A stretch of 64,000 nucleotides of DNA, taken from positions 1 through 64,000 of the forward strand of contig CALDUT010000019.1 in the NCBI GenBank assembly GCA_937924775.1. The letters run 5' to 3'. The notes beneath the pieces were generated by a model that worked only from the letters and a program-made list of their open reading frames with translations, had not been told where the DNA came from and ran no database searches. The position numbers were made by a program, and so were the translations under genes. Shown in pieces: positions 56,734 to 64,000 of the stretch; the first letter of the stretch is position 1, and every line of letters starts with the position of its first letter. This stretch comes from an uncultured Gemmata sp. GTDB taxonomy: Bacteria; Planctomycetota; Planctomycetia; Gemmatales; Gemmataceae.

Positions 56734-56910
56734 GCTATTCTCCAGAAGGCGTCGATCAGGGTTTTGGGGTGACAGTAGGTGTGGGAGAGTGATCGACTCG
56801 CTGGGGAGTAGTATCGCTCCAACCCCGGAGGATGGCTAGCGGGGAATTTTTCGTTGCTTTCCCTGATATTTTCGAGATATTTGAGTTCACTCGCCAGCGA
56901 TGAGGTTGGT

Positions 56911-58332
56911 ATGCACCAGTTCCATCATCCCCGTTTCTCGCGTCGAGAAGCCTTGCAGGCCGGGGCCATCGGTCTGTTGGGCTTAGGGATCAGCGACTGG
57001 CAACGACTGCGGGCGGAGACAGCGGGTACCGCCCAAAGCGTGATTTTCATTTTTCTCTCCGGCGGATTGGCTCAGCACGAAAGCTTTGACCCCAAACCCG
57101 AGGCCCCCGACACGATCCGTGGCGAATTTGGTACCATCCCCACGCAAACCCCGGGGTTGCGCATCAGTGAGCATCTGCCCCGATTGGCGGCTTGCTCGAA
57201 AAAATGGGCATTGGTGCGGTCCCTGACGCACTCATCGAATGATCACTCCCTCGGCCATCACATCCTGCTAACCGGGCGGAGCGATTCGCCCCCCGGGTTC
57301 AAACCGAACAAACCCCAACCCACCGATCACCCGAGCATCGCGGCGATCGTGGGTGCGGTGGCCCCCGCGAGAAATAACCTGCCGCCGGCGATTGTGCTGC
57401 CAGAGAAGCTCGTGCACAACACGGGCCGCATCATTCCCGGTCAGTTTGCCGGGGTGATGGGGCGTGGCCGCGACCCGTGGTTCCTTGAAGCCAGCCCCTT
57501 TGAACCCAAAGCGTACGGAGCATTCCCCGCATTCGAGTTCGATCATCAACAACGTCCGTATGAACGCCGGCGTAAGAACTTCACCATTCCTGATCTGAGT
57601 CTGCCCCAGGATATCGGAAGCGAACGCTTCAGTGATCGTCTGAATATCCTCCAGCATATCGACACCCAGCGGCAAACTCTCGATCGGCTTGCCAGCACCG
57701 GGGCGTTCGACCGCCGCCGCGCCGACGCCATCAGCCTCCTGACCGATGCCCGCGTGCGAGCCGCGTTCGATCTCCGCCAAGCTAGCGCCAAAGACCTCGA
57801 TCGCTACGGCCGCCATTCCTTCGGCTGGTCGCTGCTGATGGCGGCCCGGCTCGTCGAAGCAGGGGTTCGTCTCGTCCAGGTGAATCTCGGCAACAACGAA
57901 ACGTGGGACACCCACGGCAATGCCTTCCCGCATTTGAAGGAGAAGTTATTGCCGCCGATGGATCAAAGCGTATCGGCCCTGGTCACCGATTTGGAGCAGC
58001 GGGGCTTGCTCGCCAGTACGCTCATCGTCATGGCCAGTGAATTTGGCCGCACCCCGAAAATCAGCACCCTGACCCCGCACTACAAAGGCCCGGGACGCGA
58101 CCACTGGGGCGCGGTACAGAGCCTGTGGCTAGCCGGTGGCGGCGTCCGCGGGGGGCGGGTGGTTGGTTCGTCCGACAAGAACGGGGCCTACCCCGCCACC
58201 GATCCCCAAATGCCCGAAAACTTCGCAGCGACGATCTACGCCGCACTCGGTTTGCCCAAAACGATCGCCTGGTACGATGTCGAAAATCGTCCCCATCACC
58301 TGTACCACGCCGACCCCATGCCTGTGTTCTAA
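56911..58332 (+). CDS. second DUF1501 family secreted protein
   Basis: ATG at 56911 behind GAGGT gives 473 residues with Tat-like leader RFSRREALQAGAIGLLGLGI. DUF1501 segments: VIFIFLSGGLAQHESFDPKP, RSLTHSSNDHSLGHHILLTG, LVQVNLGNNETWDTHGNAFP, ASEFGRTPKI and RDHWGAVQSLWLAGGGVRGG. It differs from the protein at 4031-5467 in lacking the Gly-rich insertions and in standing without a DUF1549/DUF1553 partner. Same alkaline-phosphatase-like fold; role unknown. Confidence 0.85.
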   Translation: MHQFHHPRFSRREALQAGAIGLLGLGISDWQRLRAETAGTAQSVIFIFLSGGLAQHESFDPKPEAPDTIRGEFGTIPTQTPGLRISEHLPRLAACSKKWALVRSLTHSSNDHSLGHHILLTGRSDSPPGFKPNKPQPTDHPSIAAIVGAVAPARNNLPPAIVLPEKLVHNTGRIIPGQFAGVMGRGRDPWFLEASPFEPKAYGAFPAFEFDHQQRPYERRRKNFTIPDLSLPQDIGSERFSDRLNILQHIDTQRQTLDRLASTGAFDRRRADAISLLTDARVRAAFDLRQASAKDLDRYGRHSFGWSLLMAARLVEAGVRLVQVNLGNNETWDTHGNAFPHLKEKLLPPMDQSVSALVTDLEQRGLLASTLIVMASEFGRTPKISTLTPHYKGPGRDHWGAVQSLWLAGGGVRGGRVVGSSDKNGAYPATDPQMPENFAATIYAALGLPKTIAWYDVENRPHHLYHADPMPVF

Positions 58333-58591
58333 TGCCCTCACCCCCGCCGATCGCTCCCGAGTTGGCAGCCATCCTAAACGTAAACGGTTCCGCCCACAGA
58401 ACCGCATGCCGGCCCATCGGGGCATGCTGTTGCACACAGCCTCTGTCCGCTGGTTGAAGCCAAACCCGGCATCCCCCAATGCGGCAAAATAGCAAGAACA
58501 CGCTATTGTTGACCGTAGAAGGGAGTGTTAGGTTGCCAGCAGTGTGGATTGTACCGGCTCAGTTGAACCCTCTCCGCTCTGGAGGCCGGTC

Positions 58592-59422
58592 ATGGAAACG
58601 AATGGTCCGTGTGCGGCACTCGCACCATCGCAACGGCTCTTGCGCCGTTTGGACGATTCCCGCACCGCGGAGGCTCTTGAACGTTTGCTCGACCGGCTTG
58701 ACTTGGTCGCTTTTGCGCTGGAAGCCGCCGATGGCTTCCTCCGCCGCGGCGAACAACTCACCGACAACATCCACGACGCCCTTCAGGAAGTGGCGGCTCC
58801 TTCTGTTGACACCGCGGCGGTTTGGGTGGAACAGTTACCACAACTCGTCGCTGCGGCGACGAAATTGACCCCGGTACCGACGTCACCCGCAGTGACGCGT
58901 TTCCTCGCCTCGGGATTCCTCGAACGTTTGGCAGCACCAGCGACGCTCACCGCCTTGCAACAACTTCTCGACCATCTCCCAGTGTTGGCCTTCGTACTCG
59001 AAAGTTTCGACGGTTTGCTCCGCCGCGGCGAGGAATTGACTGAGAACGTGGCCGAAAGTCTCCACGAAGCCTGTAGGCTTACACTCCCCTTCGAAGCGAA
59101 GACGCTGCAACAGATTCTGAACGGGGTCCCCAAAGTCATCGATGCTGTCACCGCACTCATCCACACTGGGCTGTTCGACCCCGAAGTGGTCGCGGTCTTA
59201 GTGGAAGTCGGGCGGCAGATGGCTGGTCCTTATAATGAGGCGAAGTATCGGCCGGATAGCCCGGTCGGCCCGTGGGGGTTGTTCAAGGCCCTGCGCGATC
59301 CCGATGTGCAACGGGCCCTGGGTGTGGGCCTGTACATCGTCAAACGCTATGGTCAAACCTTCAACCGCTCGGAGGTCAGCCCGCCCCCCGCACACCCCTT
59401 GAGGACAGCCAACGATGCATGA
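58592..59422 (+). CDS. DUF1641 protein of the hydrogenase locus
   Basis: ATG at 58592 follows GGAGG by six nucleotides (276 residues). The sequence contains an internal repeat: LLDRLDLVAFALEAADGFLR RGEQLTDN (about 28-60) and LLDHLPVLAFVLESFDGLLR RGEELTEN (about 125-158), each an amphipathic helical pair, followed by a conserved-looking VGPWGLFKALRDPDVQRALG. This is the DUF1641 pattern found beside group 1h [NiFe]-hydrogenases and formate dehydrogenases; its role is unknown. Its TGA overlaps the hypA start by 8 nt, so it is translated with hypA. Confidence 0.7.
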   Translation: METNGPCAALAPSQRLLRRLDDSRTAEALERLLDRLDLVAFALEAADGFLRRGEQLTDNIHDALQEVAAPSVDTAAVWVEQLPQLVAAATKLTPVPTSPAVTRFLASGFLERLAAPATLTALQQLLDHLPVLAFVLESFDGLLRRGEELTENVAESLHEACRLTLPFEAKTLQQILNGVPKVIDAVTALIHTGLFDPEVVAVLVEVGRQMAGPYNEAKYRPDSPVGPWGLFKALRDPDVQRALGVGLYIVKRYGQTFNRSEVSPPPAHPLRTANDA

Positions 59423-59759
59423 ACTCTCCCTAGCGAATCGTTTGGTGCAACTGGCGGAAGCCACCGCGACCGAGGCCGGCGCGCAACGCGTGATCGCCGT
59501 GACGCTACGCGTGGGGGATCTGTCCGGGGTCGCTCTCGATGCTCTCCGCTTTGCCTACGATGTGGCGGCGGCCGGAACACGGTTGGAAGGTTCGCGATTG
59601 GAGCTGCGCCGCGTCGGCGTGCGGGTCTTTTGTAACCCCTGCCAACGGGAAGTGGAACTGCTAAGTGTGCAAAATTTCCGTTGTCCCCTGTGTGGCACGC
59701 CCAGCGGCGATGTCCGCGCCGGCCGGGAACTGGAGATCGAGTCCCTCGAGGTCGAATAA
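59415..59759 (+). CDS. hypA: hydrogenase nickel-incorporation protein HypA
   Basis: The 114-residue product starts MHELSL, so the Ni-binding His2 is present, and carries the zinc pairs C73-NP-C76 and C90-PL-C93. Central LRVGDLSGVALDALRFAYDV is typical. HypA delivers nickel to the hydrogenase large subunit together with HypB, which follows at 15 nt. The reading frame is intact, unlike the structural genes downstream. Confidence 0.93.
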   Translation: MHELSLANRLVQLAEATATEAGAQRVIAVTLRVGDLSGVALDALRFAYDVAAAGTRLEGSRLELRRVGVRVFCNPCQREVELLSVQNFRCPLCGTPSGDVRAGRELEIESLEVE

Positions 59760-59774
59760 CCCGGGAGCAGGACC

Positions 59775-60491
59775 ATGACGATCCCCCGCATTCTCGAAGT
59801 TCGCCAAGGCTTGCTTAAGAAAAACGACGCGATTGCCGCAACTCTGCGGACACAATACCAGACCGCGGGTACTTTTGTGGTCAATCTCGTCTCCAGCCCC
59901 GGTACCGGCAAAACACTGTTCCTCGAACGCACCCTCGCGGCCTTGCGTGACCGCGGCTACCGTCCCGCGGCTTTGGTCGGCGATCTGGAAACGGACAACG
60001 ACGCGCTCCGCCTGGCCCGCAGTGGTGCCCCCGTCCGGCAGATCAACACCCACGGTATCTGCCATCTGGAAGCCGATATGATCGAACGCCATCTTGTGGG
60101 CTGGAACCTCACTGACTTCGACTTCCTCTTCATTGAGAACGTCGGCAATCTCGTTTGCACCTCCAGCTACGACCTGGGCGAACACCTCCGCGTGGTGCTT
60201 CTGGCAGTAACCGAGGGCGAAGACAAACCCCTGAAGTATCCCACGCTGTTCAACACCGCGGATGTGGGCCTCATCACCAAGGCGGATCTCGCCGCGGTCT
60301 GTGAATTCGATCCACTGATAGCGGAACGCAACATTCACGCCGTGCGGCCGGGCCTGCCACTTCTGACCGTCTCCGCGAAAACCGGGCTCGGCATGGCCGC
60401 ATGGTTCGATTTCCTGGTTGCGCATCGTCACCAGCACAACACCGCTCGGTCGGAGGGCTGCCGTGAATCACGCGTCCATTGTCAGCCGTAG
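59775..60491 (+). CDS. hypB: hydrogenase-maturation GTPase HypB
   Basis: A 238-residue GTPase with P-loop SSPGTGKT (40-47), GDLETDNDALRLA, the dimer/metal-site segment THGICHLEADMIE (His and Cys as Ni/Zn ligands), IENVGNLVCTSSYDLGEH, and the base-recognition NTADVGLITKADL. It lacks the N-terminal CxxCGC or His-rich nickel store seen in some HypB. The frame is intact; its last residues overlap the start of a decayed histidine-kinase gene. Confidence 0.92.
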   Translation: MTIPRILEVRQGLLKKNDAIAATLRTQYQTAGTFVVNLVSSPGTGKTLFLERTLAALRDRGYRPAALVGDLETDNDALRLARSGAPVRQINTHGICHLEADMIERHLVGWNLTDFDFLFIENVGNLVCTSSYDLGEHLRVVLLAVTEGEDKPLKYPTLFNTADVGLITKADLAAVCEFDPLIAERNIHAVRPGLPLLTVSAKTGLGMAAWFDFLVAHRHQHNTARSEGCRESRVHCQP

Positions 60492-60916
60492 CCTCACCCC
60501 CGGCGCGAGGGTCGCCCGGAAACAGAAGCGGCTCTACCAAGCTGTGGAAATTCTGCGATCCGCCGTGGAGCTGCTGGGTCGGCAAACTCAGTCCACAGGC
60601 ATAGCGGAGGTCGCGGCCTTGTTTGTCGCGCGAATGACCCAGGCCGAACGCGTGGGTTTGGATGGATAGATAACGACGCGTTCCAACTGCACGCGGTCGT
60701 CGAGAACGGCCGACCACAGGCCACCGTGATCGGCCGCTCCGAAGAATTTGACGCCATCACCCGAGCTCGCCGTACACAACGGCCCATGATCGAAGCAGAT
60801 TATATAGCCGTCCCATCGGCGGCGAATTCCATCTGAAATCGGGACCGTGTGGAACCACCATCGACGTGCGAATAGCGATCCATCACGGCGAACCGACCGA
60901 GTGTCATTCTGATTGA
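60463..60916 (+). pseudogene. histidine kinase remnant, frameshifted and internally deleted
   Basis: A GTG at 60463 (GGAGG upstream) opens a frame reading VEILRSAVELLGRQ and IAEVAALFVARMTQAERVG that stops at 60669. A second frame continues as FGWIDNDAFQLHAVVENGRP QATVIG and ends at 60832. A third reads PIGGEFHLKSGPCGTTIDVR IAI (60812-60880), the C-terminal G2 box of a HATPase domain, ending at TGA 60914-60916. Sensor, dimerisation and most of the ATPase core are missing, so only pieces of a GAF-type sensor kinase remain. It sits directly before the response-regulator relic, its natural partner. Confidence 0.6.
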
Positions 60917-61532
60917 CGATCATGCCCTGGTCCGCCGCGGACTGGCGGCCCTGTTGAACCAAAGCAAGCGGTTCAAAGTGGTCGCTGAAGGCAACCAATG
61001 GTGAGGAGGCGTTGGAATTGGCCCGAGCAGTCCCCCCGCGGATGTTCTGCTTCTGGATCTGGCCATGCCGCGGCTGAATGGGTTGGAAGTAGTCAGCCGG
61101 CTAGCAGATCGGCCGGATCGGCTACGGCTGTTGATTGTGTCGATGTATGACGATGCGGCTTTCGTAGCCCGTGCGTTGCGGGAAGGAGCCGATGGCTATA
61201 TCCTCAAACAAGCATTGGAAGATGACCTCTTCCGAGCATTGGACGCGGTTTGCGCCGGCCAAATCTACCTCTGCCCGCTCATCGAGCGCAAACGGATACA
61301 GGCGGTGGAGCTGAGCGACAGCGATATCACCGAGCGGGAGCGCGAAGTGCTGCAACTGATCGCGGATAGATTGACAACCGCTGAGGTGGCTGAGCGTCTC
61401 TTCATCAGCCCACATACCGCGACACGCCACCGGGCGAATCTCATGCGCAAGCTGAATGTTCATAACCCCGCGGAATTGCTGCGTGCAGCCGCCGCCCGCG
61501 GACTCATCATTCTGCCGCAGCGAACAGACTAA
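60882..61532 (+). pseudogene. NarL/FixJ-type response regulator with two frameshifts
   Basis: The receiver domain reads SVILIDDHALVRRGLAALLN (acid pair present), then NGEEALELARAVP in the next phase, then ADVLLLDLAMPRLNGLEV back in the first phase (phospho-Asp in LLLDLAMP). The +1 slip is near 60995 and the -1 slip in the C6 run at 61032-61037, with a TGA at 61002-61004 between. The rest is intact: ADGYILKQALEDDLFRAL and the LuxR helix-turn-helix REREVLQLIADRLTTAEVAE. No ATG is found; ATC at 60882 sits where a start would be expected. A shorter product from ATG 61065 could still make the DNA-binding half. Confidence 0.75.
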
Positions 61533-61567
61533 CCGAACCCCTTTTTCTTGTGGATGGGAGGTTCCCT

Positions 61568-62536
61568 GTGGCGACGCTTCTGTGGCTCCAGGGCGGGGCT
61601 TGCAGTGGTAACACGATGTCGTTCCGGAATGCGGAAGAACCTAGCGTATGCGATTTGGTGACCGATTTTGGCATTGAAGTGATCTGGCACCCCTCGTTGG
61701 GATTGGAGTTGGGGGATCATGTGAAAATCTTGCTCTACGATCTCATCAACGGTCGACGACCGTTGGACATTTTTGTCTTCGAAGGCACCGTCATTCTTGG
61801 CCCTCATGGGACTGGTCGGTTCAACATGTTTGCCGATCGACCCATGAAAGATTGGGTCCGCGAATTGAGCCAAGTGGCCAATGCCGTAGTAGCCATCGGC
61901 GATTGCGCATGTTGGGGGGTATCCCGGCGACCGCCCCGAATCCGGTTGATAATGTGGGGCTGCAATATGTGAAGCGGGCCCACGGTGGCTATCTGGGGGC
62001 GGATTTCCGCAGCCGCTGGGGGTTGCCGGTCATCAATATTCCCGGCTGTCCGGCCCACCCCGATTGGGTCACACAAATTCTTGTGGCAATCGCCACCGGC
62101 CGCGCCAAAGACATCACGTTGGACGATCTCCAACGCCCGGTGACGTTTTTCAAGACGTTCACGCAATTTGTATGTACGCGCGTTCAGTTATTCGAGTAAA
62201 GCAATCCCCCAAAGAATTGGGCCAAAGCACCCGCACTGGTTATCTGTTCTACGAGTTCGGCTGCCGTGGCCCGATGACGCATTCCCCCTGCAACCGGATT
62301 TTGTGGAACCGGCAGTCGAGCAAGACCCGGCCGGCATGCCCTGCACGGGCTGCACAGAACCCGAATTCCCCTTCTACGATCTGATGCCCGGGACAGTCTC
62401 CAAAACGCAGAAAATCAGCGGGGTGATTCCCAAAGACGTTCCCGCGGGCGTCGATCATGTCACCTACATGGCTCACGCGGCCGCCGCCAAGATCGCGGCT
62501 CCCAAGTGGTCAAAAGAGGACATGTTTGTCGTCTGA
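61568..62536 (+). pseudogene. hhyS: group 1h-like [NiFe]-hydrogenase small subunit, frameshifted
   Basis: GTG at 61568 follows GGAGG by six nucleotides. The pieces, in order but in different phases, spell the small subunit: LLWLQGGACSGNTMSF, EEPSVCDLVTDFGIEVIWHP, IFVFEGTV, MKDWVRELSQVANAVVAIGD CACWG, then (shift in the G6 run 61914-61919) VINIPGCPAHPDWV and FVCTRVQLFE, then (shift at 62197-62210) ELGQSTRTGYLFYEFGCRGP, then (shift near 62330) GMPCTGCTEPEFPFYDL to a natural end KWSKEDMFVV. All Fe-S Cys segments are still readable. The EEPSVCDLVTDFGIE and HPSLG stretches favour group 1h, the high-affinity type. No full-length protein can be made. Confidence 0.85.
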
Positions 62537-62591
62537 TTTTTCACTCTATGTGCAAATTTATACCTAACCTGAAACTCTCCCGGAGTTCCCC

Positions 62592-64000
62592 ATGACCACC
62601 ACTCTCCTGCCCCCCCAATACCCAACGGATCAGCCCCTTGGACCGGGTCGAAGGCGACCTCGACCTCAATATTCAGGTCGATAACGGCGTTGTTACCAAC
62701 GCCTGGACCGAAGCAAGCATGTTCCGCGGCTTCGAGATCATCCTGAAAGGGAAAGACCCGCAAGCCGGCTTGATCGTCACGCCGCGGATCTGCGGTATCT
62801 GTGGTGGGAGCCATTTGTACAAAGCCGCCTATGCTCTGGATACCGCGTGGCGCACGCAGGTGCCGCCCAGCGCCACCTTGGTGCGTAATATCGCCCAAGC
62901 CTGTGAAACCCTGCAATCCATCCCGCGATGGTTTTATGCTCTGTTCGCTATTGATCTTACCAACAAGAACTATGCGAAATCCCTGTTTTACCCGGAAGCG
63001 GTGAGGCGGTTCGCCCCCTTCGTTGGCAGCAGTTACGAACCGGGAGTCACACTCTCCGGCAAACCGGTGGAAATCTACGCGATCTTTGGCGGGCAGTGGC
63101 CGCATAGCAGCTTCATGATTCCCGGCGGTGTGATGTGTGCCCCAACACTCTCCGATGTTACGCGAGCGATCTCGATTCTGGAGTATTGGAAAAACGAATG
63201 GCTCGAAAAACGCTGGCTGGGTTGCTCGGTAGATCGTTGGCTAGAAAACAAAACCTGGAACGATGGTCTGCGTTGGGTGGAGGAAAATGACGCTCAACGC
63301 CACAGCGACTGCGGTTTCTTTCTCCGTATGGGGATGGACATTGGTCTGGACAAATACGGTGAGGGCTGCGGAGCGTATCTGGCCACGGGAACCTATTTCC
63401 AACCGGAATTGTACGAACGGCCGACCATCGAAGGCCGCAATGCAGCTCTCATCAACCGCAGCGGCGTCTGCGACGGCCACGACTTCCACGACTTTGATCA
63501 AGCCCATGTCCGCGAAGATGTCACCCACAGTTTCTATAAGGGCAATTCCTTATTGCACCCGTGAGAGGGTGTCACGGAACCGATCGACCCAGCCGAAGGA
63601 CACAAGCAAGGCAAGTACAGTTGAGCGAAGTCGCCGCGGTATTTGGTGCCAGGGAAAGGACAGATTCCTCTGGAAGCTGGTCCTGTGGCTCGACAGGTGA
63701 TCGCCGGCCGCCCCGGAGCTGCGAAACATCAAGACTACGACCCACTCTTTCTCGACGCCATCAAAACTGTTGGTCCGAGCGTGCTAGTCCGGGTGATGGC
63801 CCGGATGCACGAAGCCGCCAAATACTACAAGCTCGCGCGCCAGTGGCTTGGAGAATTGGACTTACACGACAAGTTCTATTCCAAACCGACTGAACATGCC
63901 GAAGGAAAAGGCTTCGGCAGTACCGAAGCGGCCCGCGGCAGTCTTTCCGACTGGATCGTCATCAAAAATGGGAAAATCGAGAACTACCAAGTGGTGACAC
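62592..64000 (+). pseudogene. hhyL: group 1h-like [NiFe]-hydrogenase large subunit, broken, runs off the window
   Basis: ATG 62592 (CGGAG upstream) begins MTTTLLPP, then an extra C in the C7 run (62610-62616) shifts the phase; the true continuation is ISPLDRVEGDLDLNI. The nickel-site motif TPRICGICGGSHLYKAAYAL is intact. TGA codons at 63562-63564 and 63622-63624 fall where Trp is expected (LLHP-W-EGVTEP and GKYS-W-AKSPRY). Beyond them the frame is open and conserved: IPLEAGPVARQVIAG, AARGSLSDWIVIKNGKIENY. The C-terminal DPC..C..H lies outside the window. It is therefore a pseudogene by one frameshift and two nonsense changes. Confidence 0.85.

Noticed and set aside
63562-63624. Genome-wide reassignment of UGA to tryptophan
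   Set aside because: Many intact genes in the window end with TGA at the expected C-terminus (for example nusA, infB, the 1080-residue gene), so UGA works as stop here.

Overview
The window looks like chromosome of a planctomycete, most likely a Gemmataceae-type organism. The case rests on gene families rather than on any marker gene: secreted DUF1501, DUF1552, DUF1549/DUF1553 and DUF1592-type proteins with planctomycete cytochrome c domains, DUF1571, an MJ0042-type zinc-ribbon membrane protein, a GspE-N-like segment fused to a kinase fold, and a GC-rich coding style with frequent GTG/TTG starts. I could not run any database search, so names come from motifs and remembered family patterns.

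Layout. 1-1735 is a scarred, AT-richer patch: the 3' half of a tRNA-Arg(CCG), what looks like the tail of a recombinase gene, a GntR regulator killed by two in-frame stops, and two very small GTG-start ORFs that run into a terminator. 1757-25908 is dominated by exported proteins: a redoxin/cytochrome/copper-monooxygenase fusion, paired DUF1501 and DUF1549/DUF1553 genes, a 1080-residue glycosidase-like protein with a beta-propeller neighbour, a DUF1552/DUF1592-type pair, a PIG-L deacetylase, a 2-hydroxyacid dehydrogenase and a hydrazine-synthase-alpha-like multidomain protein. Inside this block sits a compact sulfur/redox operon (ArsR repressor, membrane rhodanese, CoA-disulfide-reductase-like flavoprotein plus rhodanese) with a clear promoter and overlapping operator.

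26101-44000 is mostly housekeeping: der, a flagellar rod/hook protein, an MFS transporter, a GT2 glycosyltransferase, the translation cluster nusA-infB-DUF503-rbfA, an endonuclease-III-like Fe-S protein, a zinc-ribbon membrane protein, and queC/queD for 7-deazaguanine synthesis. 44089-47856 is a single gene for a degenerate FHA domain, about 750 residues of coiled coil, and a pseudokinase. 47976-58332 returns to exported proteins (DUF1571, an outer-membrane-type barrel, an S1/P1-nuclease-like protein, an MGH1-type glycosidase, a PQQ-like propeller, an SGNH hydrolase and a second DUF1501 protein).

58592-64000 is the most interesting region: a group 1h-like [NiFe]-hydrogenase locus in which DUF1641, hypA and hypB are intact, but the following histidine kinase, response regulator, small subunit and large subunit are all broken by several 1-nt indels, and the large subunit also has two TGG-to-TGA changes at expected tryptophans. 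This reads as an H2-oxidation module dying gene by gene, unless the damage is a local assembly artefact.
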